DNA of 64,000 nucleotides from Thiohalomonas denitrificans (GCF_900102855.1 NZ_FMWD01000003.1:376386-440385); one strand, 5' to 3'; positions 52,385 through 62,468 are shown, counted from the first letter of the stretch. Made by a program: numbers and translations. Notes: generated by a model from the letters alone, not told the origin.

Positions 52385-53125
52385 ATGCGTACTGCTGGAT
52401 GCCTTTTGCGTGCGGGGGTGTTTCTGGTCCTTGGGGCCGCGCAGGCAAGTTGGGCGCAGGAGGCCGGCACAGGGTCGAGCGGGGGCTGGAGCGGTGAAGC
52501 GGAAGTGGGGTTCATGGCGACCTCCGGCAACAGTGAGACGGAGAGTTTCAATGCTCGCGTTGTGCTCCAGAACGAGTTGTTTCCCTGGCGGCACGATAGC
52601 CGGCTGGAGACCCTGCGCAGTTCCGATGAGGACCAGACCACGGCGGAGCGGTACCTGTTCGCCCACAAGACCGATTACCGGTTCGACGAAAACAGCTACC
52701 TGTTCGGGACTCTGCGCTACGAGGACGACCGCTTCAGCGGATATGACTACCGGGTCTCCGAGACGGTCGGTTACGGCCGCCGGGTCTATGAAACGCCGGA
52801 TCTGTCACTCGATCTCGAGGCGGGTATCGGTGGTCGCCACTCGCTCCTTGAGACGAGTGATGAGCGTGATGATGAGTTGATTGTGCGTGGTGCGGGCAGT
52901 CTGGAGTGGGAGATCAGTCCCTTTGCCCGGTTTACCGAGGAGCTGTTCATCGAATCCGGTGACGAAAACACCTTCACGGAATCGATCTCTGCGCTGAAAC
53001 TCAAGATCAACGGCAATCTGGCCACCAAGCTCTCCTATACGGTCCGTCATAGCAGTGATGTTCCCGAGGACACCGAGAACACCGATACTATCGTCGCCGT
53101 AACCCTGGTGCTGGATTTTGAGTAA
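52385..53125 (+). CDS. DUF481 outer-membrane protein
   Basis: A 246-residue outer-membrane barrel: signal peptide (RAGVFLVLGAAQASWAQ), then GEAEVGFMATSGNSETESF, the DUF481 opening with Thr/Ser-Gly-Asn-Ser, and alternating strands ending DFE. Function unknown; typical of salt-stress or envelope loci. Confidence 0.82.
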   Translation: MRTAGCLLRAGVFLVLGAAQASWAQEAGTGSSGGWSGEAEVGFMATSGNSETESFNARVVLQNELFPWRHDSRLETLRSSDEDQTTAERYLFAHKTDYRFDENSYLFGTLRYEDDRFSGYDYRVSETVGYGRRVYETPDLSLDLEAGIGGRHSLLETSDERDDELIVRGAGSLEWEISPFARFTEELFIESGDENTFTESISALKLKINGNLATKLSYTVRHSSDVPEDTENTDTIVAVTLVLDFE

Positions 53126-53294
53126 CCGCAAAGAGGCCGGGTAAGGTTTTTGAAGGGGCTGCTCGCCTTCTCTGGCGCGAGAGCATGGCCCTGGCTGTTT
53201 TCCTTGTGTCCTGGCACCTCTCATTTCACCCTCGTATCCCGCTCCCGGAATCTTTATAATGGCGGTCGGGTTTCTTTTGCGGGAGCAGCTGTTC

Positions 53295-53843
53295 ATGGGC
53301 GAGAAGGCGCGCATCGGGATCGTTACTGTTTCGGACCGGGCCAGTCGGGGCGAATACGAGGATCTGGGCGGTCCGGCCATTCGCGAGTGGCTGGAGCGGG
53401 CCCTTACCAGCCCATGGGAAGCCGTTGCCCGTCTGGTTCCGGATGAACAGGCGCAGGTGGAGACCGCACTGCGCGAGCTTTGCGAGGGCGAGGGGTGCGG
53501 ACTGGTGGTCACCACCGGCGGCACGGGTCCGGCGCCGCGTGATATCACCCCTGAAGCCACCGAGGCCGTATGCGACAAGCTGCTGGACGGGTTCGGTGAA
53601 CAGATGCGGGCGGTCTCCCTCAAAATTGTTCCCACCGCCATCCTCTCCCGACAGATAGCGGGTATTCGCGGTCAATCGCTGATCATCAATCTGCCCGGCA
53701 AGCCTTCGGCGATCGCTGACTGTCTCGACGCGGTATTTCCCGCTGTTCCCTACTGCATCGATTTGATTGAGGGGCCCTACCTGGAGACTGACGAGTCGGT
53801 CGTCAAGGCGTTTCGTCCCAAACATGCCAAAAAGGGCGGTTAA
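53295..53843 (+). CDS. mogA: Molybdopterin adenylyltransferase
   Basis: A 182-residue MogA/MoaB-type protein of molybdenum cofactor synthesis. Motifs VSDRASRGEYEDLGG, TTGGTGPAPRDITPEAT and LPGKPSAI. The ATG at 53295 follows GGAG. The TAA stop lies within the GGTTAACCACTGAG repeat downstream. Confidence 0.9.
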   Translation: MGEKARIGIVTVSDRASRGEYEDLGGPAIREWLERALTSPWEAVARLVPDEQAQVETALRELCEGEGCGLVVTTGGTGPAPRDITPEATEAVCDKLLDGFGEQMRAVSLKIVPTAILSRQIAGIRGQSLIINLPGKPSAIADCLDAVFPAVPYCIDLIEGPYLETDESVVKAFRPKHAKKGG

Positions 53844-53895
53844 CCACTGAGAACACCGAGTGAAATGACGGTATTCTCTGTGTCCTCCGCGGTAA
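53839..53895. repeat. Inverted repeat between mogA and prmB
   Basis: GGTTAACCACTGAGAACACC and its near-complement (53873-53895) around a short loop, 5 bp before the prmB ATG. Supplies the mogA stop; a hairpin this close could limit prmB translation. Confidence 0.7.
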
Positions 53896-53900
53896 AATGC

Positions 53901-54842
53901 ATGAACATTGACGAAGTCGTCGAAACACTGCTTACGGCCCGGGACCTGATCCGTTGGGGCGCGAGCCTGTTCAACCGGGAGGGACTCTTCTTCGGCCATG
54001 GCACCGATAATGCCTTTGACGAGGCGGCCTATCTGACCCTGTTCGTGCTCCACCTGCCGCCGCAGATTCCGGAGAGCTGGTTCGACGCCCGACTACTGGC
54101 GGAGGAGCGTAGCGCGGTGGCAGAGCTGATCGCACGTCGCGTTCAGACGCGCTTGCCAGCCCCCTACCTCACTAACGAGGCGTGGTTTGCAGGCCTGCCG
54201 TTCTATGTCGATGAACGGGTCCTGATTCCCCGCTCGCCGATAGCGGAACTGATCCAGGAACGGTTTGAACCCTGGATCGATCCGGAGCGCGTAGGGCGGG
54301 TGCTGGATCTCTGCACAGGCAGCGGCTGCATCGCCGCGGCCTGTGCCCTGGCGTTCCCGGCTGCGACGGTGGATGCCGGTGACATCTCCGAAGAAGCCCT
54401 CGAAGTGGTCCGTATCAACATTGAAAAGCACGGGCTGGAGGAGCAGATGCAGCCTGTACGTTCGGACCTGTTTGACGGATTCAGGGGCGAGCGCTACGAC
54501 ATCATTGTCAGCAACCCGCCCTATGTGGATGCCGAGGATATGGCCGCGCTACCGGATGAGTACCATCACGAGCCGGCGCTGGCCCTTGAGGCCGGACACG
54601 ACGGCCTCGACCTGGTGCTGCGCATGCTGAGTGAGGCACCCGACCACCTGGAGCAGGAGGGCATTCTGGTGGTGGAGGTGGGCAACAGCGCAGCGGCCCT
54701 TGAAGAGCTCTTGCCCGAGGTGCCGTTTGTCTGGCTCGAGTTTGAGCGTGGAGGGGAGGGCGTCTTCCTGCTAACCGCCGAACAGGTCACCGAGCATCAG
54801 GCCCTGTTCGCCCGGCACGCAGCCACTCGCCAGCGGCTTTAG
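53901..54842 (+). CDS. prmB: Ribosomal protein uL3 glutamine methyltransferase
   Basis: A 313-residue SAM-dependent methyltransferase modifying a Gln of ribosomal protein L3. Motif I is [12 protein letters not shown] and the catalytic NPPY is in [13 protein letters not shown]. The length and N-terminal helical domain fit PrmB rather than PrmC. The ATG at 53901 begins [10 protein letters not shown]. Confidence 0.9.
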   Translation: MNIDEVVETLLTARDLIRWGASLFNREGLFFGHGTDNAFDEAAYLTLFVLHLPPQIPESWFDARLLAEERSAVAELIARRVQTRLPAPYLTNEAWFAGLPFYVDERVLIPRSPIAELIQERFEPWIDPERVGRVLDLCTGSGCIAAACALAFPAATVDAGDISEEALEVVRINIEKHGLEEQMQPVRSDLFDGFRGERYDIIVSNPPYVDAEDMAALPDEYHHEPALALEAGHDGLDLVLRMLSEAPDHLEQEGILVVEVGNSAAALEELLPEVPFVWLEFERGGEGVFLLTAEQVTEHQALFARHAATRQRL

Positions 54843-54847
54843 AGGGA

Positions 54848-54960
54848 AACCCGCAGAGACGCAGAGTTCAGGGGAATTCGGATTGGCAGGATCAGGAAGA
54901 AGATCTCACTCTCACGAGGGCTCCTTCGTCCCTCGTGTACTCTGCGTTTTCGTGGTGAAT
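54848..54960. repeat. Inverted repeat between prmB and the 105-residue gene
   Basis: Outer arms (AACCCGCAGAGACGCAGAGT near 54848 and ACTCTGCGTTTTCGTGGTG ending near 54957) flank a perfect CACGAGGG/CCCTCGTG hairpin (54913-54938), another nested pair. Confidence 0.7.
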
Positions 54961-55087
54961 TCGTTGTGGATCTTGCCTTTGCGTTTTGGCAGTGAATATT
55001 CCGGGCTACAATGCCCGCTCGCAACCATTTCGGCCACAGGCCGTCCAAGTCGGTAGCAGACCGTCCAAGTCAATAGAGAGAGTATTC

Positions 55088-55405
55088 ATGTACAGCGTTC
55101 AGCCCAAGACTGCCGAAGAATACGTTCGGCTTGTCGAACAGGCGCTTATCGAAATCGACGAGCTGCGCGCCTGTTTCGAATTCGATATGGAGGATGCCGG
55201 TGGACAGCTCGGCTATCTCGAGCCGCTGGAGCAGGGATTGAAGGAGCTGCGCGCCTCCATGGCGGACGGCAGTTACCATTTCGAGAACCGGGATCTGGCT
55301 TTTATGGAGATCGCCAACAAATATAAGTCGCAGTTGCCATTCGCGCACCTGTTGGCGGTGATCAATCACACCCATCGCAATGGTCTCGCAGTCGACGAAG
55401 CCTGA
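55088..55405 (+). CDS. Conserved small cytoplasmic protein
   Basis: A 105-residue, acidic, mostly helical protein opening MYSVQPKTAEEYVRLVEQAL. No family function known to me. It is 28 bp before hemN, so probably co-transcribed. A short imperfect direct repeat (CCGTCCAAGTC, 19-bp period) lies just upstream. Confidence 0.72.
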   Translation: MYSVQPKTAEEYVRLVEQALIEIDELRACFEFDMEDAGGQLGYLEPLEQGLKELRASMADGSYHFENRDLAFMEIANKYKSQLPFAHLLAVINHTHRNGLAVDEA

Positions 55406-55433
55406 GCCAACCCGTACCCGTTTAGGAGGTCCG

Positions 55434-56819
55434 ATGACCAACCAGAGCATCGAATTCGACATCGATTTGATCAAGCGTTACGACAAATCGGGGCCGCGCT
55501 ATACCTCTTATCCGACGGCGGTTCAGTTCCATGAGGGCTTCAGCGAAGCCGAATACCGCAAGTGGGCGCAAAAGAGCAGGGAAAGCGGTCGTCCGCTCTC
55601 CCTGTACTTTCATATCCCCTTCTGCGATACGGTCTGTTTCTACTGCGGCTGCAACAAGGTGGTCACCAAGAATCGCAAACGGGCCGCGCCCTATCTGGAG
55701 CGGTTGCACCGCGAAATCGAGATGCAGGCCGAATTGCTGGACGGCTCCCGGCCGGTCAATCAGCTGCACTGGGGCGGCGGCACGCCCACCTTCATCAGTC
55801 ATGACGAAATGACGGCGTTGATGGACAAGACCCGCGAATGCTTCAATCTGCATGATGATGACAGCGGCGAGTATTCCATCGAGATCGACCCGCGGGAGGT
55901 GCAGACCGATACCGTAGCCTTGCTGCGGAAGATCGGCTTCAACCGCATGAGCCTCGGAGTCCAGGACTTCGACCCGCGGGTACAGAAGGCGGTCAACCGG
56001 ATCCAGACGGAAGAGCAGACTCTGTCGGTGCTCGAGGCCGCGCGGCGGGAAGGCTTCAAGTCGATGAGTATCGACCTGATCTACGGGCTTCCCTTTCAGA
56101 GTACCGAGAGCTTCGGTCGCACCCTCGACAGGATCCTCGAGATCTCCCCCGACCGCCTGGCGGTATTCAACTACGCGCACCTGCCGGAACTGTTCAAGCC
56201 GCAGCGGCGCATCGAAGCCGGGGACCTGCCTTCTCCGCAGGAGAAGCTGGACATTCTCCAGTTGACCATCGACAAGCTGACCCGCAACGGCTATCTCTAC
56301 ATCGGCATGGACCACTTTGCCAAACCGGATGACGAGCTGGCGGTGGCCCAGCGTGAACGTACGCTTTACCGCAACTTCCAGGGCTACTCGACCCACGCCG
56401 ACTGTGATCTGGTGGGACTTGGCAGCACCTCGATTAGCCAGGTGGGCGACACTTACTCCCAGAACCTGAAGGGGATGGAGGAGTACTACGAGCGCATTGA
56501 CGCCGGGCGACTGGCGGTATTTCGCGGCTACGAGCTGAATGAAGACGATAAGCTGCGTCGCTCCGTCATCACCAATCTCATCTGCCATTTCGTGCTGCAC
56601 AAGGCGGAAGTGGAAAAGACCTTCGGCATCACCTTCGACGAGTACTTTGCCGCCGAACTGAATGAGCTCAATGAGATGGAGAAAGATGGCTTGCTGGAGC
56701 AGCATCCCGACCGCATCGAGGTGAAACCCGCCGGGAAACTGCTCATCCGCAATATCTGCATGGTGTTCGATCGCTACCTGCGCGAGAAGGCCAACCGCAG
56801 CTTTTCGAAGGTAATTTGA
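55434..56819 (+). CDS. hemN: Oxygen-independent coproporphyrinogen III dehydrogenase
   Basis: A 461-residue radical SAM enzyme of haem synthesis. Cluster motif CDTVCFYCGC (Cys 64, 68, 71, 73), then GGGTPTF and a HemN C-terminal domain. The length and EFDIDLIKRYDKSGPRYTSYP opening mark true HemN, not HemW. The ATG at 55434 follows AGGAGGTCC. Confidence 0.95.
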   Translation: MTNQSIEFDIDLIKRYDKSGPRYTSYPTAVQFHEGFSEAEYRKWAQKSRESGRPLSLYFHIPFCDTVCFYCGCNKVVTKNRKRAAPYLERLHREIEMQAELLDGSRPVNQLHWGGGTPTFISHDEMTALMDKTRECFNLHDDDSGEYSIEIDPREVQTDTVALLRKIGFNRMSLGVQDFDPRVQKAVNRIQTEEQTLSVLEAARREGFKSMSIDLIYGLPFQSTESFGRTLDRILEISPDRLAVFNYAHLPELFKPQRRIEAGDLPSPQEKLDILQLTIDKLTRNGYLYIGMDHFAKPDDELAVAQRERTLYRNFQGYSTHADCDLVGLGSTSISQVGDTYSQNLKGMEEYYERIDAGRLAVFRGYELNEDDKLRRSVITNLICHFVLHKAEVEKTFGITFDEYFAAELNELNEMEKDGLLEQHPDRIEVKPAGKLLIRNICMVFDRYLREKANRSFSKVI

Positions 56820-56852
56820 CGGATATTTAGCCACAAAAGATACGGAGGATAT

Positions 56853-57020
56853 AAACCACGGGGAGCACGGGGCACACGGGGTTTGTCTTAGCCCGGATTA
56901 TTCATCGCAGAGGCGCAGAGTACGCAGAGGACTGAAGTTGCTTGAGATCGTGCGCTGCTGAGTAGTTATGAAATGTTCTCGTAGGTCACTCCCCGTGATC
57001 CCCGTGTCCCCCGTGGTTGG
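56853..57020. repeat. CACGGGG-type inverted repeat after hemN
   Basis: AAACCACGGGGAGCACGGGG (from about 56852) is complementary to the stretch ending CCCCCGTGGTTGG (about 56986-57020), with a CGCAGAGGCGCAGAG copy in between. The right arm encodes the C-terminus and stop of the FAD oxidoreductase. Confidence 0.7.
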
Positions 57021-58449
57021 CATTAGTAATTCCCCGCAGGTCCGCGCCCTGACGCAGCAGTTCGCGCTGCACATCGTCGACCGCCAGTTCCCGCGGGGTG
57101 ACTCCCTTCAGTGCCGCGAGCGCCGCGCAGACACCGCCGGCCTGACCCAGGGACATCGCGACCGGCATTACCCGATAGGAGGAGTGTGCCTCGTGGCTGC
57201 CGGAGATACAGCGACCGGCCACAACGAGGTTTTCCACATCGCGCGGCAGCAGGCAACGTAGCGGTATGTCATACGCTTCGCCGGGTGGTACTCGCGTAAG
57301 GGTGGTGCCGCTACCGCGCGGATTGTGGACGTCGATGGGATAGGCGTTGCGTGCCACCACGTCATCGAACTTGCGGGCGGAGAGGACGTCGTCTCCGGTA
57401 AGTCGGTAGTCCCCCAGGATGCGCCGCGATTCGCGGACCCCCACCTGCGTACCACTCTGCACGGGATAAGACTGCTCGAAGCCGGGGACATAATGGCGGA
57501 AGAAGGCAACAATCTGCCGCATTTGATGTCGTGCGGACCACTCTGCGTAGCTCAAATCCCATACATCGGTCCCGAACAGCGGGACTGCCCTTGTGACACG
57601 GGTACTGTTGACGCTGACTTCCCGGGGATGGGGAGTGGCAAAGAAGAGGATATCTTCCCGGGGCAGGTCCAGTTCTCCCTCTTCGGTGGCCCGGCGGACC
57701 AGATCCCAAAGGCCGTGTACGCCCCGCCAGTCCTGGGGGTGCCGCCGCGCATAGTTTTCGAATGCGGCTTTTTCGAATTCCGCCATGCGGAACATCAGCG
57801 TCATGGGCTGCACCAGCCCATCGGTATCGCGGCCTGTCTCATAGGGGGCACCGGCATTGAAGGCGATATCGCCGTCACCGGTGCAATCGACGACCGTGCG
57901 TGCATGGATGACCACCGGGCCCGATTTGGTTTCGAAGATCACACCTTCGGGCTGTTCATACCCGAGTATGCCCGACGCGAAGGCGTGAAACAGGAACTGC
58001 ACACCCGCTTCATCGAGCATCTCCATCGCGACCTGTTTCAGGATCTCCGGATCGAACGGCACCGTATACCCGGTCTCCTGAGAAGGCAGAACGGCTCCAC
58101 CCCGCTCCAGGAGTCTTTTGACGAACTGCCTGAGAACACCTGCCAATACCGGCTCGCCGGGACCGTGATCGGTCGGCAGGAGCGTATGGCTTCCCAACCG
58201 TTCAGGGCGGTGGAACTCGGTGAAATAGGACATGAAGGGCATGACCAGTGCAGCCGTCGCATTGCCGCCCAAGAAGCCGTAGCGCTCGACCAGAATCGTG
58301 TGAGCGCCGGTGGCCGCCGCACCCAGGGCCGCCCCGATTCCCGCTGGTCCGCCTCCGACCACCAGTACGTCACAGCTGCCTGCCACCCGGGCGGTGCGAG
58401 GCGGAAGGGGTACAGAGTGGATTGCGTCGGGGCGGGGTAGTACCGGCAT
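56986..58449 (-). CDS. FAD-dependent oxidoreductase (FAD-binding fold), unknown substrate
   Basis: A 487-residue flavoprotein. The Rossmann motif VLVVGGGPAGIGAALGAA lies near residue 28, then ERYGFLGGNATAALVMP, and a C-terminal FAD motif (VVAGRCISGSHEAHSSYRV). It resembles the 'FAD-dependent oxidoreductase, family 12' group, often with glycan genes. The last ~12 residues (ANHGGHGDHGE) are encoded by the intergenic repeat. 10 bp separate it from the pyruvyltransferase-like gene upstream, so they form one operon. Confidence 0.82.
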   Translation of the reverse strand: MPVLPRPDAIHSVPLPPRTARVAGSCDVLVVGGGPAGIGAALGAAATGAHTILVERYGFLGGNATAALVMPFMSYFTEFHRPERLGSHTLLPTDHGPGEPVLAGVLRQFVKRLLERGGAVLPSQETGYTVPFDPEILKQVAMEMLDEAGVQFLFHAFASGILGYEQPEGVIFETKSGPVVIHARTVVDCTGDGDIAFNAGAPYETGRDTDGLVQPMTLMFRMAEFEKAAFENYARRHPQDWRGVHGLWDLVRRATEEGELDLPREDILFFATPHPREVSVNSTRVTRAVPLFGTDVWDLSYAEWSARHQMRQIVAFFRHYVPGFEQSYPVQSGTQVGVRESRRILGDYRLTGDDVLSARKFDDVVARNAYPIDVHNPRGSGTTLTRVPPGEAYDIPLRCLLPRDVENLVVAGRCISGSHEAHSSYRVMPVAMSLGQAGGVCAALAALKGVTPRELAVDDVQRELLRQGADLRGITNANHGGHGDHGE

Positions 58450-58459
58450 GGGAGTCTCC

Positions 58460-59590
58460 TTATCCGGGGTGATGACGTTGCAGGAGTTCCATCAGAATCC
58501 GGTGAGACTCGCGGGCGCGATCCTGCAGCATCGGAACGGTACGGTCGATGCGGTTGGCCAGAGAACGGCGTCGATCCCAGGAACGATCGATGTGGGCGAG
58601 CAAGCGGCCGGCATTGACCCTGTCTATTGGAGGCATCTCCGCCCCGATCTGTTCCAGAAAACCACCCACTTTTGTGGCGTAGGGCAGGGCGACAAAGGGC
58701 ACCCGGCCAAGGGCCGCCAGTATGAGGAAATGCAGCCGCATGCCGACGGCGAAATCGAAATGGCCAATCAGGGTCAGTAGTTGACCGGAGGTGTATTCTC
58801 CCTTGAGTACGGTCGCGCTTTGAGGGCAGAGCATTTTTGAGATAACGGCATGGCTGTGCTGCATATCGAGCACGCCGCGCTCCATGGGGATGAACACCAC
58901 CTGAGCACCAAAACGGTCCACCATGTAGTCGGCCGCATTGGCGAGTAACTGGTGGTAGACGTCCTGGCTGACGTCGGGTGCAGCGGCGCCCGGTTCGCGT
59001 ACCGACATACCCACCATCGGGCCGTCCTGTTTCAGGTTTTCGCTAGCCAGGGCCTGCCTGGGCAGTGGTTCGGGTTTCAGAAGCAGCGCCGGGTCCGCCG
59101 TGACCTGAATGTCGTGTCGGACACCGGTCTCTTCCAGCACCTGGCGTGCGGCGGCTTCCCGCACGGTGATGACTTCCGTGCGATCGAGCACCTCACGTAC
59201 GGCTGTCTGGACCGCAGCATCCCGTAGTGGCCCGGCTCCTATGGCATAGACCATGACGGGAACGCCCAATTCCTGGGCCAGAGTGGCTTCGCGTAAAAAG
59301 GTCCGCGCTTCGGCGTCGAACAGGAGCCCGCCTCCGCCGACGATCAGCAGATCCAGTCCCTCCACCAGCTTGCTTAGTTCATCTCGGGAGAGTCGTCGTG
59401 TCGAGATGGCATGATCCACAGCATGACGCTGGCGAGTGTCCTCCCTATCTCGAGAGAAGACCGTGATCTCCGCTTCTGTGGATTCCCGCAGTTGGGTGAC
59501 GATGCTTTGCAGGATGGCTTCATCTCCAAGATTAAGCCCACCATAGGATCCGGTGATCCCTATCCGGTACTTGTACTGATTCCTGGTCAT
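58460..59590 (-). CDS. Polysaccharide pyruvyl transferase family protein (CsaB-like)
   Basis: A 376-residue protein of the CsaB/WcaK group, which adds ketal pyruvate to cell-wall sugars. The family opening ITGSYGGLNLGDEAILQSI, LLIVGGGGLLFD and VGMRLHFLILAALGRVPFV are present. With the FAD oxidoreductase it suggests an envelope-glycan modification pair (inference). Confidence 0.85.
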   Translation of the reverse strand: MTRNQYKYRIGITGSYGGLNLGDEAILQSIVTQLRESTEAEITVFSRDREDTRQRHAVDHAISTRRLSRDELSKLVEGLDLLIVGGGGLLFDAEARTFLREATLAQELGVPVMVYAIGAGPLRDAAVQTAVREVLDRTEVITVREAAARQVLEETGVRHDIQVTADPALLLKPEPLPRQALASENLKQDGPMVGMSVREPGAAAPDVSQDVYHQLLANAADYMVDRFGAQVVFIPMERGVLDMQHSHAVISKMLCPQSATVLKGEYTSGQLLTLIGHFDFAVGMRLHFLILAALGRVPFVALPYATKVGGFLEQIGAEMPPIDRVNAGRLLAHIDRSWDRRRSLANRIDRTVPMLQDRARESHRILMELLQRHHPG

Positions 59591-59851
59591 GTCGCCTCCC
59601 TGCGCTCACCGCAAAGATAGCTGTTCAGCGACTCCGGAAAGCAATAACACGTGGCGAACAGGGCAGCCGACGTGGTGACGATGTAACCGGGATCGGGTTT
59701 TCGGGGACGACGGTGCAATCGGCAGCATGGGATAACCACAAATTCCGAAGAAAGGATTCGTCGCTTGTTCCCGGGTAGTCTCGGAAGAATTTTCCGTCTG
59801 CGGACGGAAGGGCAGGGGACGCCACCCGATTAAATCGCTACAATAGCGGCC

Positions 59852-60940
59852 ATGTCAGGAAATAGCATCGGCAAACTGTTTACCGTCACCAGCTTTGGAG
59901 AGTCCCACGGGGCGGCCATCGGCTGTGTGGTGGACGGCTGTCCTCCGGGGCTGGAGCTCAGCGAAGCAGACCTTCAACAGGATCTGGACCGGCGCCGTCC
60001 GGGCAAGACGCGGCACACCACCCAGCGTCGCGAGCCCGACCAGGTGCGAATCCTCTCGGGTGTGTTCGAAGGCGTCACGACCGGCACCCCTATCGGACTG
60101 CTGATCGAGAACCAGGATCAGCGCTCGAAGGACTATTCGGATATTGCGGATACCTTTCGCCCGGGCCATGCCGATTACACCTATCAGCAGAAATACGGAC
60201 TGCGCGACTATCGGGGTGGCGGCCGCTCGTCGGCCCGGGAGACCGCCATGCGGGTCGCGGCCGGAGCCATTGCCAAAAAATACCTGGCTTCGAAGGGCGT
60301 ACAGATCCGCGGCTACCTGGCGCAGCTCGGGCCCATCGCTGCCAGGCGGCACGACTGGGGCGAAGTGGAGGAGAACCCCTTTTTCTTCCCGGATGCCGAG
60401 CGGGTAACTGAACTTGAGGCCTATATGGACAGCCTTCGCAAGGAGGGGGATTCGGTCGGGGCCCGGGTCAATGTCGTGGCCGGGGGTACTCCGGTGGGTC
60501 TGGGTGAGCCTGTCTTCGACCGTCTGGACGCAGAGCTCGCCCATGCCCTGATGAGCATCAATGCCGTCAAGGGAGTCGAGATCGGTGCCGGTTTTGCCAG
60601 CGTCGAGCAAAAGGGCAGCGAACACCGGGACGCCATCACACCCGAAGGTTTCGTCGGCAACCATGCGGGCGGTGTGCTGGGGGGAATCTCCACCGGCCAG
60701 GATATCGTGGCTTCGATCGCCCTCAAACCCACCTCCAGTATCCGTGTTCCCGGTACCAGCATCGATCGCTCCGGCAGCCCGACGGAGGTGGTCACGAAGG
60801 GGCGTCACGATCCCTGTGTGGGCATTCGTGCGGTCCCCATCGCCGAGGCGATGACTGCCATTGTGTTGATGGATCACTACCTGCGCCACCGGGCCCAGAA
60901 CGCAGACGTGCAATCTGAAACTCCGATCATCACCGGCTGA
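59852..60940 (+). CDS. aroC: Chorismate synthase
   Basis: A 362-residue FMN-dependent enzyme, last step of the shikimate pathway. Signatures [37 protein letters not shown] and [17 protein letters not shown]. The ATG at 59852 begins [20 protein letters not shown]. It is separated from prmB by five genes here, an uncommon spacing. Confidence 0.96.
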   Translation: MSGNSIGKLFTVTSFGESHGAAIGCVVDGCPPGLELSEADLQQDLDRRRPGKTRHTTQRREPDQVRILSGVFEGVTTGTPIGLLIENQDQRSKDYSDIADTFRPGHADYTYQQKYGLRDYRGGGRSSARETAMRVAAGAIAKKYLASKGVQIRGYLAQLGPIAARRHDWGEVEENPFFFPDAERVTELEAYMDSLRKEGDSVGARVNVVAGGTPVGLGEPVFDRLDAELAHALMSINAVKGVEIGAGFASVEQKGSEHRDAITPEGFVGNHAGGVLGGISTGQDIVASIALKPTSSIRVPGTSIDRSGSPTEVVTKGRHDPCVGIRAVPIAEAMTAIVLMDHYLRHRAQNADVQSETPIITG

Positions 60941-60945
60941 TATTC

Positions 60946-62166
60946 ATGGGAGATGCGCACGACGAAGGGCGAGGGCCTCGGTCCGAGCCGGTAGCCGATC
61001 GCGCTGACTCGAACCTCTCCCCTCGCGGCTCACCCCTTCCGTACTGGCGTCTGTCCGGCTTCTACTTCTTCTATTTCGCCACGCTCGGCGTGCTGGTGCC
61101 GTACTGGGCGCTCTACCTGAAGCACCTGGGATACGGTTCGGTGCAGATCGGCCAGCTGATGGCCGTACTGATGGCCACTAAGATCATTTCGCCCAACGTC
61201 TGGGGGTGGATTGCTGATCATACGGGCCGGCCGATGGCCGTCGTCCGGCTCGGGTCACTGTTGGCCCTGGTGACTTTTCTGGGCGTATTCCTGGTTCAGG
61301 GCTTCTGGAGCCTCGCGGCAGTGATGCTGCTGTTCAGCTTCTTTTGGAACGCTGCACTGCCGCAGTTCGAAGCGACCACCCTCAGCCATCTGGGGCGCGA
61401 CACCCATCGCTACAGCATCATCCGGCTTTGGGGCTCGATCGGTTTCATTGCCACGGTCGCGGGCCTCGGGGCGGCCATGGAGATCTGGGAGCCGGACATC
61501 CTGCCTCCAGTGCTGCTGCTGCTGTTTGCCGGCATCTGGTTGTCGACCCTCAGTGTCCCGGAAAGGGGAGCAACCCACGGGGATAGTGGCGAAGGCTCTA
61601 TTCTGAAAGTCCTGCGGCGCCCGGAAGTGATCGCGCTGCTCGTGGTCTGCTTTTTGATGCAGGCGAGCCACGGTCCCTACTACACCTTTTTTACTATCTA
61701 CATGGAAGACTACGGCTACGGTCGCGGACTCATCGGGCAGCTCTGGGCCTTGGGGGTAGCTGCCGAAGTGGGGATTTTTCTGCTTATGCACCGGCTCGCG
61801 CCCCGTTTCGGGCTGCGGGCCCTGCTGATCGCGGCACTGATGTTGACGACCTTGCGATGGATGCTCATCGGCTTCATCCCCCAGAATCTTCCCACCATGC
61901 TGTTCGCCCAGACTCTTCATGCGGCCAGCTTCGCGATCTTTCATGCCGTCGCCATCGCCCTCTTTCACCAGTTCTTCACCGGTCGCCATCAGGGGCGCGG
62001 GCAGGCGCTCTACAGCAGCCTCAGTTTCGGTGCCGGTGGTGCTATCGGAGCCCTCTACAGCGGCTGGGTGTGGGAGGGTATCAGCCCCGAAGCGACCTAT
62101 TACATCGCGGCTGTTCTCAGCCTCGCGGCGACGCTGATCGCCTGGGCCTGGGTCCGGGAGCGTTAG
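60946..62166 (+). CDS. MFS transporter (3-phenylpropionate-type, HcaT-like)
   Basis: A 406-residue, 12-helix carrier. The N-terminal tail (residues 1-30) is cytoplasmic; helix 1 begins YFATLGVLVPYWALYLKHLG and the loop 2-3 motif is WGWIADHTGRP. The TIGR00902/HcaT-like pattern of nucleoside-like MFS members fits. Starts 5 bp after aroC. Substrate unknown. Confidence 0.85.
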   Translation: MGDAHDEGRGPRSEPVADRADSNLSPRGSPLPYWRLSGFYFFYFATLGVLVPYWALYLKHLGYGSVQIGQLMAVLMATKIISPNVWGWIADHTGRPMAVVRLGSLLALVTFLGVFLVQGFWSLAAVMLLFSFFWNAALPQFEATTLSHLGRDTHRYSIIRLWGSIGFIATVAGLGAAMEIWEPDILPPVLLLLFAGIWLSTLSVPERGATHGDSGEGSILKVLRRPEVIALLVVCFLMQASHGPYYTFFTIYMEDYGYGRGLIGQLWALGVAAEVGIFLLMHRLAPRFGLRALLIAALMLTTLRWMLIGFIPQNLPTMLFAQTLHAASFAIFHAVAIALFHQFFTGRHQGRGQALYSSLSFGAGGAIGALYSGWVWEGISPEATYYIAAVLSLAATLIAWAWVRER

Positions 62167-62186
62167 TCCGGGATCCGGGACGGCTG

Positions 62187-62460
62187 ACAACCACAGAGAA
62201 CACAGAGGACATCGAGAGCACTGAGGAGAATCGGGTCAGGGCAACCGCATACTTTTCTGAAGGGATGTAAGTCCCTGAAAGCGGGTCGTTTGCTGTAGGG
62301 ACGCAGCGATCGAGCCTACAGGGATGTATTCACGGTGTACCCGATTTCAAGGACTTACATCGCTTTTCTCCGTACCGCAATGTGATTATGCGTTCACCTT
62401 GGGGGGGCAGAGAAGACCTGGGTTTCTCGTCCCTGGAGAACTCCGTGTCCTCTGTGGTTG
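62187..62460. repeat. Nested inverted repeats after the MFS gene
   Basis: Outer arms ACAACCACAGAGAACACAGA (from 62187) and the complement (62441-62460). Inside is a 23-bp inverted pair (62264-62286 and 62339-62361, two mismatches) and within that a CTGTAGG/CCTACAG hairpin (62292-62298 and 62315-62321): three nested levels. Confidence 0.8.
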
Positions 62461-62468
62461 ACCCGCTG

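Noticed and set aside
55422..56834. A 470-codon open frame opposite hemN
   Set aside because: HemN on the plus strand is certain, and the opposite frame has no recognisable domain.
59855..60913. A 352-codon open frame opposite aroC
   Set aside because: Antisense shadow of chorismate synthase.
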